From: Haloarcula japonica DSM 6131
GTDB lineage: Archaea; Halobacteriota; Halobacteria; Halobacteriales; Haloarculaceae
Assembly (NCBI RefSeq): GCF_000336635.1
Contig: NZ_AOLY01000005.1
Span: forward strand, 167,758 to 231,757
Direction of reading: 5' to 3'
Length of the DNA: 64,000 nt
Shown here: one piece after another, positions 7,687-16,324 of the stretch
How positions within the stretch are numbered: position 1 is the stretch's first letter
Layout of the letters: the number at the start of each line of letters is the position of its first letter
Made by a program: the position numbers and the translations under genes
Notes under the pieces: model-generated
Database searches by the model: none
Told to the model about the DNA's origin: nothing
The model's input: only the letters and a program-made list of their open reading frames with translations

Positions 7687-8736
7687 TCAGTCTAAAAACT
7701 CGACACCGGTGACTTCGAACCGTGCCCCGCCCGTGTCGCTGTCGGTGACGAGGATGTCCCAGCCGTGTGCGCCCGCGATGGTCCGGACAATCGAGAGCCC
7801 GTAGCCACTGCCATCCTCGGCGGTGGTGAAGCCGTGGTCGAACACGTCGTCCTTGATTTCGGCTGCGATTCCCGGGCCGTCGTCTTCGACGTAGAAGCCG
7901 TCGTCAAGCGGGCCAACGCGGACGATAACGGTCCCGTCGCCGTGTTCGACGGTGTTCTGAAAGAGGTTCTCGAACAGCTCGATGAGGCGGTCGGCGTCTG
8001 CGCTCACTGCGCCGATGTCCTCGTAGTGGAGCGTGGCCCGTCTGGTGGCTCCACCGCTTCCTTCCCAGGCGGTGTCAACGACGGCCTGAACGTCCGTCGT
8101 CTCCGGGTCGGTGACGACGTTTCCCTGCCTCGCGACGCGGAGCAGGTCCTCGACGAGACGGGCCATCCTGTCGCTCGTTTCTTCGAGGGCATCGAGGTGT
8201 TCCTCGTCACCGGTTTCGCGGGCCAGCTGCACTCGCGAAGAGATGACGCTGAGCGGGCTCTGCAGGTCGTGGGCGAGGATGTCGGTAAACTCCTTGAGCC
8301 GGTCGTTTTGGCGTTCCAGCATCTTGTCGTACTGGTGTTTCTCGGTCGTGTCCTGGCTGACTGCGACAAACCCCTCAGGGTCCCCATCCCCGAGCGGCGA
8401 GAGCGAGAGAGTCGCCCAGAACACGGCCCCATCAGCTTGCCGGTGCCAGTGCTGTGTCTCGACGGGGCCGTCCGCCGCTTCCGTCAGCAGTGATTCGACG
8501 GTCGTCTCCATCTCCTCGGGGTCGGCAAACAGCATGTCGACGTGACGGCCGACTGTCGCGTCCCGGTCGTAGCTGTACAGCGACGCTGCCGGCTCGGGCC
8601 ACGTCGTGATGATGCCATCTGTATCGAGCATGAACACTGCATGCGAGGACAGTCCCTCGATGAGGCGCTCAGAGACCGAGTCACCACTGTGTGCTGTCTG
8701 CTGGTCCGAACTGCTGTCTGCCGGGTCGGTGTCCAT
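7687..8736 (-). CDS. PAS-domain sensor histidine kinase
   Basis: 349 residues from the ATG at 8736 (MDTDPADSSS); an earlier ATG at 8790 is possible. There are no membrane segments, so it is probably cytoplasmic. A PAS domain (about 25-140) holds HAVFMLDTDGIITTWP and a PAC-like end GFVAVSQDTTEKHQ. The HisKA helix has the H-box LAHDLQSPL (phospho-accepting His about 160). The HATPase domain shows the N-box ENLFQNTVEHG, G1 DDGPGI and G2 SGYGLSI. No receiver domain or response regulator gene lies next to it, so it is an orphan. The 275-nt gap upstream (8737-9011) is AT-rich and holds its likely promoter. Confidence 0.9.
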   Translation of the reverse strand: MDTDPADSSSDQQTAHSGDSVSERLIEGLSSHAVFMLDTDGIITTWPEPAASLYSYDRDATVGRHVDMLFADPEEMETTVESLLTEAADGPVETQHWHRQADGAVFWATLSLSPLGDGDPEGFVAVSQDTTEKHQYDKMLERQNDRLKEFTDILAHDLQSPLSVISSRVQLARETGDEEHLDALEETSDRMARLVEDLLRVARQGNVVTDPETTDVQAVVDTAWEGSGGATRRATLHYEDIGAVSADADRLIELFENLFQNTVEHGDGTVIVRVGPLDDGFYVEDDGPGIAAEIKDDVFDHGFTTAEDGSGYGLSIVRTIAGAHGWDILVTDSDTGGARFEVTGVEFLD

Positions 8737-9011
8737 CAGCTGCACCCACTCTGGCCATCCAAGTAGTGGCCCACAGGGAACGAGAAGCACTGTGAAAAGA
8801 CAATCATACCGAAGTATACAACATCTAATATCCTATGCACTGTGGTTTTCACACTCAAATGGGTTGTGAGAAAACGGGTGAAAGACGCGTAGTACTGTAT
8901 ATTTCTCTCCAGAAAGCATCGGCATGACTGGGACTGCTAGCAATTCACCTATAGCCAAAGCAACACATCAGCACTACTCAAAACCCGTTCGTGCGAACAG
9001 AATGACAGTGC

Positions 9012-9947
9012 TTACTCGTCGTCGCGGCGGTCGGCTGGCGTCCCCTGCGGGACGGCGTCGTCGTCGCTCCCCGGGGCGGTGTCGTCCTTGTCCTTCGGTG
9101 TCGCGTACTCCCTGACGTACGCGAGCAGGTCCTCCGGCGTGGCGTCGACGCCCTGTCTGGCGAAGAAGTTCGCGACGTTGCGGCAGTCCCGTTCCAGAAA
9201 GTCGTCGGCGTTGGGATGGTGGATTGTGACCGCCTGCCCGAGGTCGATGATGTACAGTTGGCCCTCGTGGAAGACGATATTGTACTCCGAGAGGTCGCCG
9301 TGGACGAGGCCGGCATCGTACAGCCGGCGGGTGTACTCCTTGACGACCTCGTAGGCCGTCTCGGGGTTCTCGATGTGCACCTCGCTGAGACGTTTGCTGC
9401 GACCTTCCTCGGTCCCGAGATACTCCATCACGAGGACGTTCCGCTCGACGGCGATGGGTTCCGGCGTCCGGACGCCAGCCCGCCGGGCGCGCTTGAGGTT
9501 CGAGGACTCTTTGCGGACCCACGCGGTGACGACCTTCTTCTTGTCCGAGCCGATGCCCTCGAAGCGGGGGTCGCCGTCGAGATAGCTCCGCATATCCTTG
9601 AAATCGGAGGCGTTGATGCGGTACACCTTGACGGCGACCTCTGTCTCGCCCGACAGCGCCGTGTAGACGTTGGCCTCTTTCCCGGTCGAGATCGGCCCGC
9701 CGAAGGCATCGATATGGCCGTCCTGCACAAGCTTGTACAGCGCGCCGTAGGTGGCATCGTCGAAGACGCTGGCCTCGACCTTGAACTGGTCGGCGTCCTT
9801 GATGCGTTCGCGGAACTCGCTGAACTCGCGGTCCCGCTTGCGGGCGATGCGGTCGGCTTCCGTGTCGGAGACGTCGACCTCTTCCCACTCGTCACCGGGG
9901 GAGTCAACGTCGTCCGTATCGAGCAGGCCGAACTGCCCCTCTGTCAC
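9012..9947 (-). CDS. rio1: RIO1-type serine protein kinase
   Basis: 311 residues. Atypical protein kinase/ATPase that acts in late small-subunit maturation. Motifs: P-loop STGKEANVY, the VAVKVY lysine, hinge LVMEYLG, catalytic loop VHGDLSEYN and metal-binding IIDLGQAV. The N-terminal 45 residues are acidic and the C-terminus is a poorly conserved Asp/Arg-rich tail. It starts 42 nt downstream of the eif1A stop, consistent with cotranscription; this pairing is common in archaea. Confidence 0.95.
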   Translation of the reverse strand: MTEGQFGLLDTDDVDSPGDEWEEVDVSDTEADRIARKRDREFSEFRERIKDADQFKVEASVFDDATYGALYKLVQDGHIDAFGGPISTGKEANVYTALSGETEVAVKVYRINASDFKDMRSYLDGDPRFEGIGSDKKKVVTAWVRKESSNLKRARRAGVRTPEPIAVERNVLVMEYLGTEEGRSKRLSEVHIENPETAYEVVKEYTRRLYDAGLVHGDLSEYNIVFHEGQLYIIDLGQAVTIHHPNADDFLERDCRNVANFFARQGVDATPEDLLAYVREYATPKDKDDTAPGSDDDAVPQGTPADRRDDE

Positions 9948-9989
9948 GCTTGTGCCTCCGTCGAGCGCGCGGCCAGATACATATTCAGG

Positions 9990-10277
9990 CTACTCCTGGA
10001 TGTGTCCCTCCTCGCGTAGCTGGTCGGCGTCCTGTTTCTCATAGCGCCACGTGATGTCGGCTTTCTCGTCCTGCCAGTCCCAGGGTTCGACGAGGACCAC
10101 GTCGTCCTCGCGTATCCAGATCCGCTTTTGCATCTTGCCCGGAATCCGGGCTGTACGCTCGACGCCGTCCATACAGCGTACCTTGACGCGGTTCGCGCCA
10201 AGCATGTCCATGACGACGGCGAACACCTCGTCCTCTTCCGGCATCCGCAGGTTCTTCCTGCTGTCGTTGTCGCTCAT
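9990..10277 (-). CDS. eif1A: Translation initiation factor aIF1A
   Basis: 95 residues with one S1/OB-fold domain: [46 protein letters not shown]. Binds the A site of the 30S subunit and helps scanning or start selection with aIF1. Length is typical of the haloarchaeal protein. First gene of the eif1A-rio1 unit. Its 5' flank (10278-10405) separates it from the small zinc-ribbon gene on the same strand. Confidence 0.95.
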   Translation of the reverse strand: MSDNDSRKNLRMPEEDEVFAVVMDMLGANRVKVRCMDGVERTARIPGKMQKRIWIREDDVVLVEPWDWQDEKADITWRYEKQDADQLREEGHIQE

Positions 10278-10405
10278 AGACGGTACTTCGACGGGGAGAG
10301 GTTTAAGGTTTGGAAAAGTTGGACCGTGAACCCGGTCCGTAGCCTCCGACGCGGGTGGGACAGACGCCGGGGCCGTCTCGGAGAAAGTGTCGCAGCGGCG
10401 ACCGC

Positions 10406-10534
10406 TCAGTCAGCGCCGAGGCAGCCGACCCACGAGCAGTCGGTGCAGGTCTCGATGCCGTTCGCTGTCGTCGTCTCGCCGCGACAGCGCGGGCAGACGG
10501 ACCCGACCTCTGGCGACTGGACGGACTTACTCAT
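10406..10534 (-). CDS. Small zinc-ribbon protein (42 aa), overlaps aldehyde dehydrogenase stop
   Basis: 42 residues with CPRC (14-17) and CTDC (30-33), ending SWVGCLGAD. Its ATG lies inside the last codons of the aldehyde dehydrogenase gene, an 8-nt overlap (ATGAGTAA), so it is probably translated by coupling from that gene. Too short for most gene callers. The chemistry is unknown; a structural zinc ribbon is the only visible function. The tight overlap suggests a link to the dehydrogenase or simply a shared transcript. Confidence 0.7.
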   Translation of the reverse strand: MSKSVQSPEVGSVCPRCRGETTTANGIETCTDCSWVGCLGAD

Positions 10535-12050
10535 CGGTGATGATGTCCGCCGACAGGCCCTGTGCCATCTCGATGTCCTTGGAGTTGTTCAGCGTCCAGG
10601 CGGTGCGCTCGGTGACGGCCTCGATGACCTCGCGGCCGCTCGGGAGGCCGTTGCCGGACTTCTTGACGCCGCCGAAGGGCAGGTGGACCTCCGCGCCGAT
10701 ACACGGGAGATTGCCGTAGGCGAGGCCGATTTCGGCCTCGTCGCGGAACTGGTTGATCTGGCGGTAGTCCTCGGAGATGATAGCGCCGGCGAGGCCGTAG
10801 TCAACGCTGTTGTGCATCTCCAGCGCTTCGTCGAAGTCACCCGAGTACTCAAGCAGCGCGACGTGGGGGCCGAACACTTCCTCGTTGATGCACCGCAGGT
10901 CCTCGTCGTAGTCGACCTCGTAGACGAACGGGCCGACCCAGTGACCCTCCTCGTGGCCGTCGGGAATCTCTTCGGCACCGAGGTCGGCGCGGTCGACGAG
11001 CACGTTCGCGCCCTCCTCACGGGCGAGGTCGTTGTAGCGCTTGAACTTCTCGACCTGGTCGTCCTCGATGAGCGGCCCCATGAAGGTGTCTTCCTCCAGT
11101 GGGTCGCCGACGGCAATGTCTTCGGCGACGTCGACGAACCGTTCCTTGAACTCGTCGTAGAGGTCCTCGTGGACGATGAGGCGCTCCGAGGAGACACAAC
11201 GCTGGCCGGTCGTCTTGAAGCTAGACATCACAGCCGAGTGAACGGCGATGTCGAGGTCGGCTTCCTCCGTGACGATGACAGCGTTCTTCCCGCCCATCTC
11301 GCAGGCGGCGATCTTGCCAGGCTCGCCGCCGACCTTGGAGGCGATCTTGTGGCCGACTTCGGCGCTCCCGGTGAAGAGGACCGTCTCGACGCGGTCGTCC
11401 TCGACGATGGCGTTGCCGGCGTCGCCGTAGCCCTGCACGAGGTTGAAGACGCCGTCTGGGATGCCCGAGTCCTCGAACATCTCGGCGATGATATGGGCAC
11501 ACCACGGGGTCTGTTCGGCGGGCTTCCAGACGACGGTGTTGCCCTCGACCAGCGTCACTGCGAGGTGCCAGAACGGGATGGCGACCGGGAAGTTCCACGG
11601 GGTGATACAGCCGACGACGCCTTTCGGCTTGCGCCGCATATAGGCGTCCTTGCTGGCAATTTCCGACGGTACCACGTCGCCGTGGGGGTGGCGGGCGTTG
11701 CCGGCGGCCCACTCGACCATATGCCAGGACTCGGTGACGTCGGCCAGCCCTTCGCTGATCTCCTTGCCACACTCCATGGTGACGATCTCGCCGAGTTCCT
11801 CGTGGCGGTCACGCAGCTCGTGGTAAATGTCCCAGAGGTACTCCGCACGGTCGATGTGCGAGAGCGAGCGCCACTCGTCGTAGGCGTCCTCTGCCGCGGC
11901 CAGCGCGCGGTCGACATCGGCTTCGGTTCCGCGGTGGAACGAGGCGAGTGCCTCGCCGGTGGCCGGGTTCTGACTTGTGAACGTTTCGTCGCCGGTGCCT
12001 GTCGTCCAGTCACCGTCGATGTAGTGTCGACGTGAGTCGTCTGTACTCAT
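10527..12050 (-). CDS. NAD(P)-dependent aldehyde dehydrogenase, probable 1-pyrroline-5-carboxylate/semialdehyde dehydrogenase
   Basis: 507 residues from the ATG at 12050 (MSTDDSRRHYIDGDW); the open frame further upstream runs through the promoter. ALDH motifs: PWNF (Asn153), FTGSAEVG, general base Glu251 in EMGGKN, nucleophile Cys285 in GQRC, EEVFGP. Context (proline dehydrogenase, racemase, shared motif) points to oxidation of the glutamate semialdehyde/P5C made by proline dehydrogenase, giving glutamate. The sequence alone allows other semialdehydes. A TATA-like AACATATT on the minus strand (12077-12084) is about 30 nt from the ATG, so the transcript is probably leaderless. Confidence 0.88.
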   Translation of the reverse strand: MSTDDSRRHYIDGDWTTGTGDETFTSQNPATGEALASFHRGTEADVDRALAAAEDAYDEWRSLSHIDRAEYLWDIYHELRDRHEELGEIVTMECGKEISEGLADVTESWHMVEWAAGNARHPHGDVVPSEIASKDAYMRRKPKGVVGCITPWNFPVAIPFWHLAVTLVEGNTVVWKPAEQTPWCAHIIAEMFEDSGIPDGVFNLVQGYGDAGNAIVEDDRVETVLFTGSAEVGHKIASKVGGEPGKIAACEMGGKNAVIVTEEADLDIAVHSAVMSSFKTTGQRCVSSERLIVHEDLYDEFKERFVDVAEDIAVGDPLEEDTFMGPLIEDDQVEKFKRYNDLAREEGANVLVDRADLGAEEIPDGHEEGHWVGPFVYEVDYDEDLRCINEEVFGPHVALLEYSGDFDEALEMHNSVDYGLAGAIISEDYRQINQFRDEAEIGLAYGNLPCIGAEVHLPFGGVKKSGNGLPSGREVIEAVTERTAWTLNNSKDIEMAQGLSADIITDE

Positions 12051-12086
12051 GGTAGGTGCTGTACGCGTCCCCCACCAATATGTTCC

Positions 12087-12098
12087 ACCGTCCATGGT
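12087..12098 (-). promoter_or_regulatory. Putative operator copy 1 (aldehyde dehydrogenase promoter)
   Basis: On the minus strand reads ACCATGGACGGT, two nt upstream of the AACATATT TATA-like box. This is the position of the upstream activating site for Bat at the bop promoter. Copies 2 and 3 share 11-12 of 12 bases. Confidence 0.55.
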
Positions 12099-12156
12099 CA
12101 GGGGGCCGCCGCTGTTTGCCGTGGTCCGGTGGCCCGTTGGAAAAACGGCCGAATCT

Positions 12157-12168
12157 ACCATGGTCGGT
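12157..12168 (+). promoter_or_regulatory. Putative operator copy 2 (regulator gene promoter)
   Basis: ACCATGGTCGGT on the plus strand, about 20 nt upstream of a TATA-like CTTTATTG (about 12189-12196) for the HTH_10 gene. Exactly 70 bp from copy 1, close to an integral number of helical turns. A separate inverted repeat (GGCCcGTT/AACGGCC) lies between at about 12131-12150. Confidence 0.5.
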
Positions 12169-12248
12169 GTTTCACTTATGAACCGCACCTTTATTGGCGT
12201 CCATACCGTGACCACTCCTAACATCCCCCTATCTGGAGGGTGCCCAAT

Positions 12249-12965
12249 ATGAGCGAAGCGCAACTAGAAGACTGCGGACTCCAACTGACTCTGAGCATCT
12301 GGCATCCTGACTGCTGGACGCTCGAAGTGACCGACAAGACAGCGGCCGGCTTGTTGGCTCACGGCGTGTACAACACCCAAAACGGTAGCGTGAAGGGCCT
12401 GTTCACGGCGTACGCCGACAGTATTAGTGACGTCGAGGATCTCATTGACGCGACTCGTGATTCGTCCCTGACCGACTCCGTACTGGAGTTGCGCGAGCGC
12501 CACGGCGCGACTGGCACAGGCTCGTCGCCGGGCAACACGACCCGGGAGCTGTTCGTCGAGTACGATCCGGACAACACCATCAGCGACAGTCTGCTCTCGC
12601 GCGGATTTATCCACAACGACCCGGTTCGGGTCCGGCACGGTCGCGAACACTGGCCGGTGTTTTTCCCGGACTCCCGCGATGAAGCCGAGTCACTCCTCGA
12701 CGAGATCCGCGAGGAGCAATCGGCCGATATCGAAGTGACCCGAATCACGTCCGCCGGCGGCGGCAACCCAGGGGAGCTTCGCCGGATGGACCGGCTCTCG
12801 GATAGTCAGCGCGAAGCCTTTGAGCTCGCCCGACAGGAGGATTACTACGCGTGGCCACGTGGTATCTCGACGCGCGAACTCGCGTCGAAGCTCGGCGTTT
12901 CGAAGACAACGCTGCTCGAACACCTCCGGAAAGCTGAGGCGAAACTGCTCGACCCGGACCAGTAG
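12249..12965 (+). CDS. Bat-type HTH_10 transcription regulator
   Basis: 238 residues. The start is the ATG at 12249, chosen because GGAGG lies 10 nt upstream; an in-frame GTG at 12240 overlaps that site. The N-terminal about 170 residues form the sensor-like domain found in haloarchaeal HTH_10 proteins. The C-terminus (LSDSQREAFELARQEDYYAWPRG, then STRELASKLGVSKTTL, then EHLRKAEAKLL) is the HTH_10 DNA-binding domain. It is divergent from the aldehyde dehydrogenase and ends one nt from the convergent proline dehydrogenase stop. Likely controls the surrounding proline genes; ligand unknown. Confidence 0.88.
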   Translation: MSEAQLEDCGLQLTLSIWHPDCWTLEVTDKTAAGLLAHGVYNTQNGSVKGLFTAYADSISDVEDLIDATRDSSLTDSVLELRERHGATGTGSSPGNTTRELFVEYDPDNTISDSLLSRGFIHNDPVRVRHGREHWPVFFPDSRDEAESLLDEIREEQSADIEVTRITSAGGGNPGELRRMDRLSDSQREAFELARQEDYYAWPRGISTRELASKLGVSKTTLLEHLRKAEAKLLDPDQ

Positions 12966-12966
12966 T

Positions 12967-13803
12967 TCAGCTCAGCACGGCCCGGACGGCGAACAGCGCG
13001 TTTTCCTTGCGCTCGCGGACGCGCCGGTAGAAGTAGGAGAACCACTTGTCGCCGTAGGGAATGTACTGCCACATCGGGACGCCCTCTGCGGCGAGGTCGC
13101 GCTGTTCGTCGTCGCGGACGCCCATCAGCATCTGCACTTCGTAGTCGGTGCCGTACTCGTCGTGGAGGTCCTTCGCGTGGTCTATCATCGCCGGGTCGTG
13201 GCTGCCGACGGCGACGCCGCCCTCGAACTCCTCGAACATCAGTTCGAGACAGTCCCGATAGGCTTCGTTGACGCGCTCTTTCTTCTTATAGGAGACCTTT
13301 TTGGGCTCGGAGTAGGCCCCCTTGACCAGTCGGACCTTCCCGGGAAGGGGCGCGAGTCGTTCGAGGTCCTCGGGCGTCCGCTTGAGGTTTGCCTGCGTAC
13401 AGACGCCGACGCCGCCCTCGTGTTCCGTGACGAGCCGCTCGTACGCATCGAGGGTGACGTCGGTCGTGGTGTAGTCCTCCATATCGACCCAGACGAAGAC
13501 GTCGCGGTCGTCACCCGCCGCGACGATTCGTTCGAGGTTTTCGACGAACACGTCGTCGCCAACGTCGAGGCCGATCTGTGAGGGCTTGACTGAGATACAG
13601 CAGTCGAGACCGCTTCTGTCGATTTCCTTTATCAGCTCGATGTACTGGCCTGCGTCCTCGTCGGCTGGCTGGCGCTCGTCGTAGTGTTCACCTAACAGAT
13701 TCAGGATGCCCTTGACACCGTCGTCGTTGAGCGACGCGACGTGGTCGAGCGCCCCCGGCGCTGTCTCCCCGGCGACGAAGTTGTTCGCTATCGGCGGAAT
13801 CAT
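12967..13803 (-). CDS. Proline dehydrogenase
   Basis: 278 residues from the ATG at 13803 (MIPPIANNFVAGE). FAD-dependent TIM-barrel enzyme oxidising L-proline to 1-pyrroline-5-carboxylate. Motifs: KGAYSEPK (the family's V(K/R)GAY), ISVKPSQIGLD, and the C-terminal YFYRRVRERKENA with the substrate-binding YxxRRxxE pair. It is monofunctional, so a separate dehydrogenase is needed for P5C; the 10527-12050 gene is the candidate. It starts 71 nt downstream of the racemase stop on the same strand, with a TATA-like GATATAG (about 13818-13824) before it. Confidence 0.92.
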   Translation of the reverse strand: MIPPIANNFVAGETAPGALDHVASLNDDGVKGILNLLGEHYDERQPADEDAGQYIELIKEIDRSGLDCCISVKPSQIGLDVGDDVFVENLERIVAAGDDRDVFVWVDMEDYTTTDVTLDAYERLVTEHEGGVGVCTQANLKRTPEDLERLAPLPGKVRLVKGAYSEPKKVSYKKKERVNEAYRDCLELMFEEFEGGVAVGSHDPAMIDHAKDLHDEYGTDYEVQMLMGVRDDEQRDLAAEGVPMWQYIPYGDKWFSYFYRRVRERKENALFAVRAVLS

Positions 13804-13853
13804 TATCGAAACTACGCCACTATATCGGCCTAAACGCACCCCCTACCAAAAAA

Positions 13854-13865
13854 ACCATCCATTGA
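13854..13865 (-). promoter_or_regulatory. Weak operator-like copy before proline dehydrogenase
   Basis: The minus strand reads TCAATGGATGGT, 9 of 12 bases matching ACCATGGACGGT. It lies about 30 nt upstream of the TATA-like box, further than at the other sites. May be chance. Confidence 0.25.
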
Positions 13866-13874
13866 GAGTTGAAA

Positions 13875-14846
13875 TCAAGCGAGAGTGAAACTGCCGAGCG
13901 TATCGTCGTCGTCCCGGTAAAACGTGTGCTCGCCCGTAATATGCGCTGTGCCAGAAACGACCGGGCTGGTCACGGTGACACCGTTGTCGACCCGTGTGTC
14001 GGTGATATACCCCTCGAACGTCGACCCCACCGGGCCAGTCACTTCGACACGCTCACCGATAGCCAGGTCGCCATCGACGTGATGGAGCGTCAACCGCGCA
14101 CACGTGCCTGTGCCACAGGGGGACCGGTCGACGGAGCCGTCGGCGAACACCACACAGCTCCGGTCGCCGTCACCGCTGGCGGTGAGTTCGACTGCTGAGA
14201 CAGTCACCGTCGAACCGGTGACTGGGTCCTTGGGTCCGGCGTGGTTGATTGCTCGTCGGAGTTTCAGTGCGGGCTCGATACACTGCGTGGCGTCCTCACG
14301 GTCGAGCGTGACGCCCAGGCTGTCAGCGTCGACGACGGCGAAGTAGTTTCCCGAATAGACGATACGAGCCTCGACCGGGACGCCGTCCTGTTCGACGGTA
14401 ACCGTCTCACAGACGTAACTGTCGACGTTTTCGAACGCAACGCGGCGGACGATTCCATCTACTATCTCGACTGTCACGTCGACCAGTCCGGCGGGAGTTT
14501 CGACGGTCAGTTTGGGCGACTCGGGAAGGTCACCCCGTTCGATGAGTGCGGTGACGACCCCGATGAGGCCGTGGCCGCACATATCAAGATAGCCGTCAGT
14601 GTCCATGAAAAACACCCCGAGGTCGGCCCGGTCGGTTGGCACCGGGACCGCCCCGAACATATCCGCGTGCCCGCGGGGCTCCTGCATGAGGAGTTTTCGG
14701 ACGCCGTCAGCCGTGGCTTTGAACCGGTCGCGTTTCTCCCGGACGGTTGCTCCAGCGAGCGTGTCGACCTCGATACCGTCGAGGACGATGCGCGTTGGTT
14801 CCCCGCCCGTGTGCGTGTCTACCGTGGTAAACTCCGTTCGTTCCAT
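13875..14846 (-). CDS. Proline racemase / 4-hydroxyproline 2-epimerase family
   Basis: 323 residues. Both catalytic cysteines of the racemase/epimerase branch are present: Cys90 in DMCGHG and Cys244 in SPCGTGTC. In the related dehydratases one Cys is replaced by Ser or Thr, so dehydratase activity is unlikely. It would invert proline or hydroxyproline at C-alpha using the two-thiol mechanism. The N-terminal THTGGEPTR is also conserved. With proline dehydrogenase next to it, roles in bringing D-proline or trans-4-hydroxy-L-proline into breakdown are both plausible. It is divergent from livJ across 140 nt, and a TATA-like ATTAATA is at 14887-14893. Confidence 0.9.
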   Translation of the reverse strand: MERTEFTTVDTHTGGEPTRIVLDGIEVDTLAGATVREKRDRFKATADGVRKLLMQEPRGHADMFGAVPVPTDRADLGVFFMDTDGYLDMCGHGLIGVVTALIERGDLPESPKLTVETPAGLVDVTVEIVDGIVRRVAFENVDSYVCETVTVEQDGVPVEARIVYSGNYFAVVDADSLGVTLDREDATQCIEPALKLRRAINHAGPKDPVTGSTVTVSAVELTASGDGDRSCVVFADGSVDRSPCGTGTCARLTLHHVDGDLAIGERVEVTGPVGSTFEGYITDTRVDNGVTVTSPVVSGTAHITGEHTFYRDDDDTLGSFTLA

Positions 14847-14930
14847 AGCCGTAGCGATACTCTATGCGGCAAACGCGTTCCAGAAGTATTAATTGACGGC
14901 TTTCCGTATGCGGTTGAGAACATGGTGCCT

Positions 14931-14942
14931 ACCATGGACGGT
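14931..14942 (+). promoter_or_regulatory. Putative operator copy 3 (livJ/racemase intergenic)
   Basis: ACCATGGACGGT on the plus strand, identical to copy 1. It lies 7 nt before a TATA-like TTATAC (14950-14955), which is 32 nt from the livJ ATG. Just upstream, CATGGT-gcct-ACCATG (14921-14936) makes a perfect 6-bp inverted repeat. The divergent racemase promoter is about 40 nt away, so one site could serve both genes. Confidence 0.55.
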
Positions 14943-14986
14943 GACAGGGTTATACAGGGACTTACGAAAAAGGATATCAGTATACC

Positions 14987-16294
14987 ATGAACGACAATGA
15001 CAACCGCTCGATTGACAGGCGAAGCGTAATCAAAGCCGCTGCGAGTGCCGGACTCGTCGGTCTCGCCGGCTGTTCCGGTGGTGCTCCCGAAGACGGTGGT
15101 GGGGGTGACGGTGGTGACGGCAGTGACGGCGGTGACGGCGAATCGACGGATTCCTCGACGGACTCCGGGTCCGAAACATACACCATCGGGATGGTTGACA
15201 GCCTCTCCGGCTCACTATCGGCCTTCGGTCAGCGGAACCAGCGCGGCAAGGAAATCGCGCTCGACGACGTCAATTCCGTCGGCGTCGGTGGCGGCGAACT
15301 GGCGATCTCACAGCAGGACGACCAAAGCACGAGTCAGGGCGGAGTCAGTGCAGCCCAGACACTCGTCAATCAGGAAGAGGTTCCGCTGCTCATCGGTACT
15401 GTCGGGAGCGGCGTCAGCACGGCTATCCACGAAAGCGTCGTCCAGAACACCGACGTCGTCCAGATCAGCCAGAACAGCACTAGCCCGAACCTGACGAACT
15501 TCCCGGACCTGCTCCGGATGCCGCCGGCCGGCAAGGCACAGGCTGAGGCTATCTCCACACTCCTCGACGAAGACGGCAACGAATCCGCCGCGCTGGCCTG
15601 GATTAACAACGATTACGGCCAGTCCGTGGGTGAGGCCTTCATTGATGCCTACGATGGGGAGATCGTCTACAACGAACCTCACGACCAGGGCCAGTCTTCG
15701 TATAGTAGCACTATCTCCTCGATGTCCGACACCGACGCTGACGCGTGGGTGTTCATCACTTACCAGCCCGAGTTCGCGACGATGTCCCAAGAAGCGTTCG
15801 ACCTGGGCGTCACTGACCAGGCCGCCTGGTACGGCGGTGACAGCGTCAAGGGCCCGAAGGTCCTCGAATCAGCACCCGAGGGCAGTCTTGACGGAATGAA
15901 AGCCGTGGTTCCGAGCGTCCCGCAGGACGCCGAGAACTACCAGGCGTTCGTCTCGGAGTTCGAAGAGCGCTTCGGCGAGGAACCCACGTCGTGGTCGGCC
16001 TACGCCTACGACGCTGTGGTCGTCAGCGCACTCGCTATCGAAGCCGCAGACGAGTTCACCGGCTCGGCGCTCATGGAGGTCGTGCGGGACGTGACGCGAC
16101 CCGAGGGTGAGGAGGCGACCACCTACGAGGCCGCCCACGAGATTCTGGCCAACGGTGGCTCGCCGTCGGACGTGGACTACACCGGCGTGAGCGGCCCAAT
16201 CGACCTCGACGAAAACGGTGACCCGGTCGGGTTGCTGCAGGTGTTTGAAGTCGTGGACCACGCGTACGAATCCGCCGGCTTCATCGAGGGCTAA
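14987..16294 (+). CDS. LIV-type ABC transporter substrate-binding lipoprotein
   Basis: 435 residues. Twin-arginine signal (RRSVIK) followed by the lipobox LAGC, so it is Tat-exported and lipid-anchored; then a Gly/Asp-rich flexible linker (about 28-60) as in many haloarchaeal binding proteins. The remainder is a periplasmic-binding type I fold (IGMVDSLSGSLSAFG, GTVGSGVSTAI, WINNDYGQSVG) of the branched-chain amino acid/amide class. The substrate is probably an amino acid; proline or hydroxyproline is inferred from its divergent neighbour and the shared operator-like motif. First of five genes in one transcript. Confidence 0.9.
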   Translation: MNDNDNRSIDRRSVIKAAASAGLVGLAGCSGGAPEDGGGGDGGDGSDGGDGESTDSSTDSGSETYTIGMVDSLSGSLSAFGQRNQRGKEIALDDVNSVGVGGGELAISQQDDQSTSQGGVSAAQTLVNQEEVPLLIGTVGSGVSTAIHESVVQNTDVVQISQNSTSPNLTNFPDLLRMPPAGKAQAEAISTLLDEDGNESAALAWINNDYGQSVGEAFIDAYDGEIVYNEPHDQGQSSYSSTISSMSDTDADAWVFITYQPEFATMSQEAFDLGVTDQAAWYGGDSVKGPKVLESAPEGSLDGMKAVVPSVPQDAENYQAFVSEFEERFGEEPTSWSAYAYDAVVVSALAIEAADEFTGSALMEVVRDVTRPEGEEATTYEAAHEILANGGSPSDVDYTGVSGPIDLDENGDPVGLLQVFEVVDHAYESAGFIEG

Positions 16295-16324
16295 CGCGGC
16301 CACAACCCTTTCCCCATCTTATCA

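Noticed and set aside
10128-12035. 635-codon open frame on the plus strand
   Set aside because: It is the antisense shadow of the aldehyde dehydrogenase gene; the product has no domain and the composition of a GC-rich shadow.
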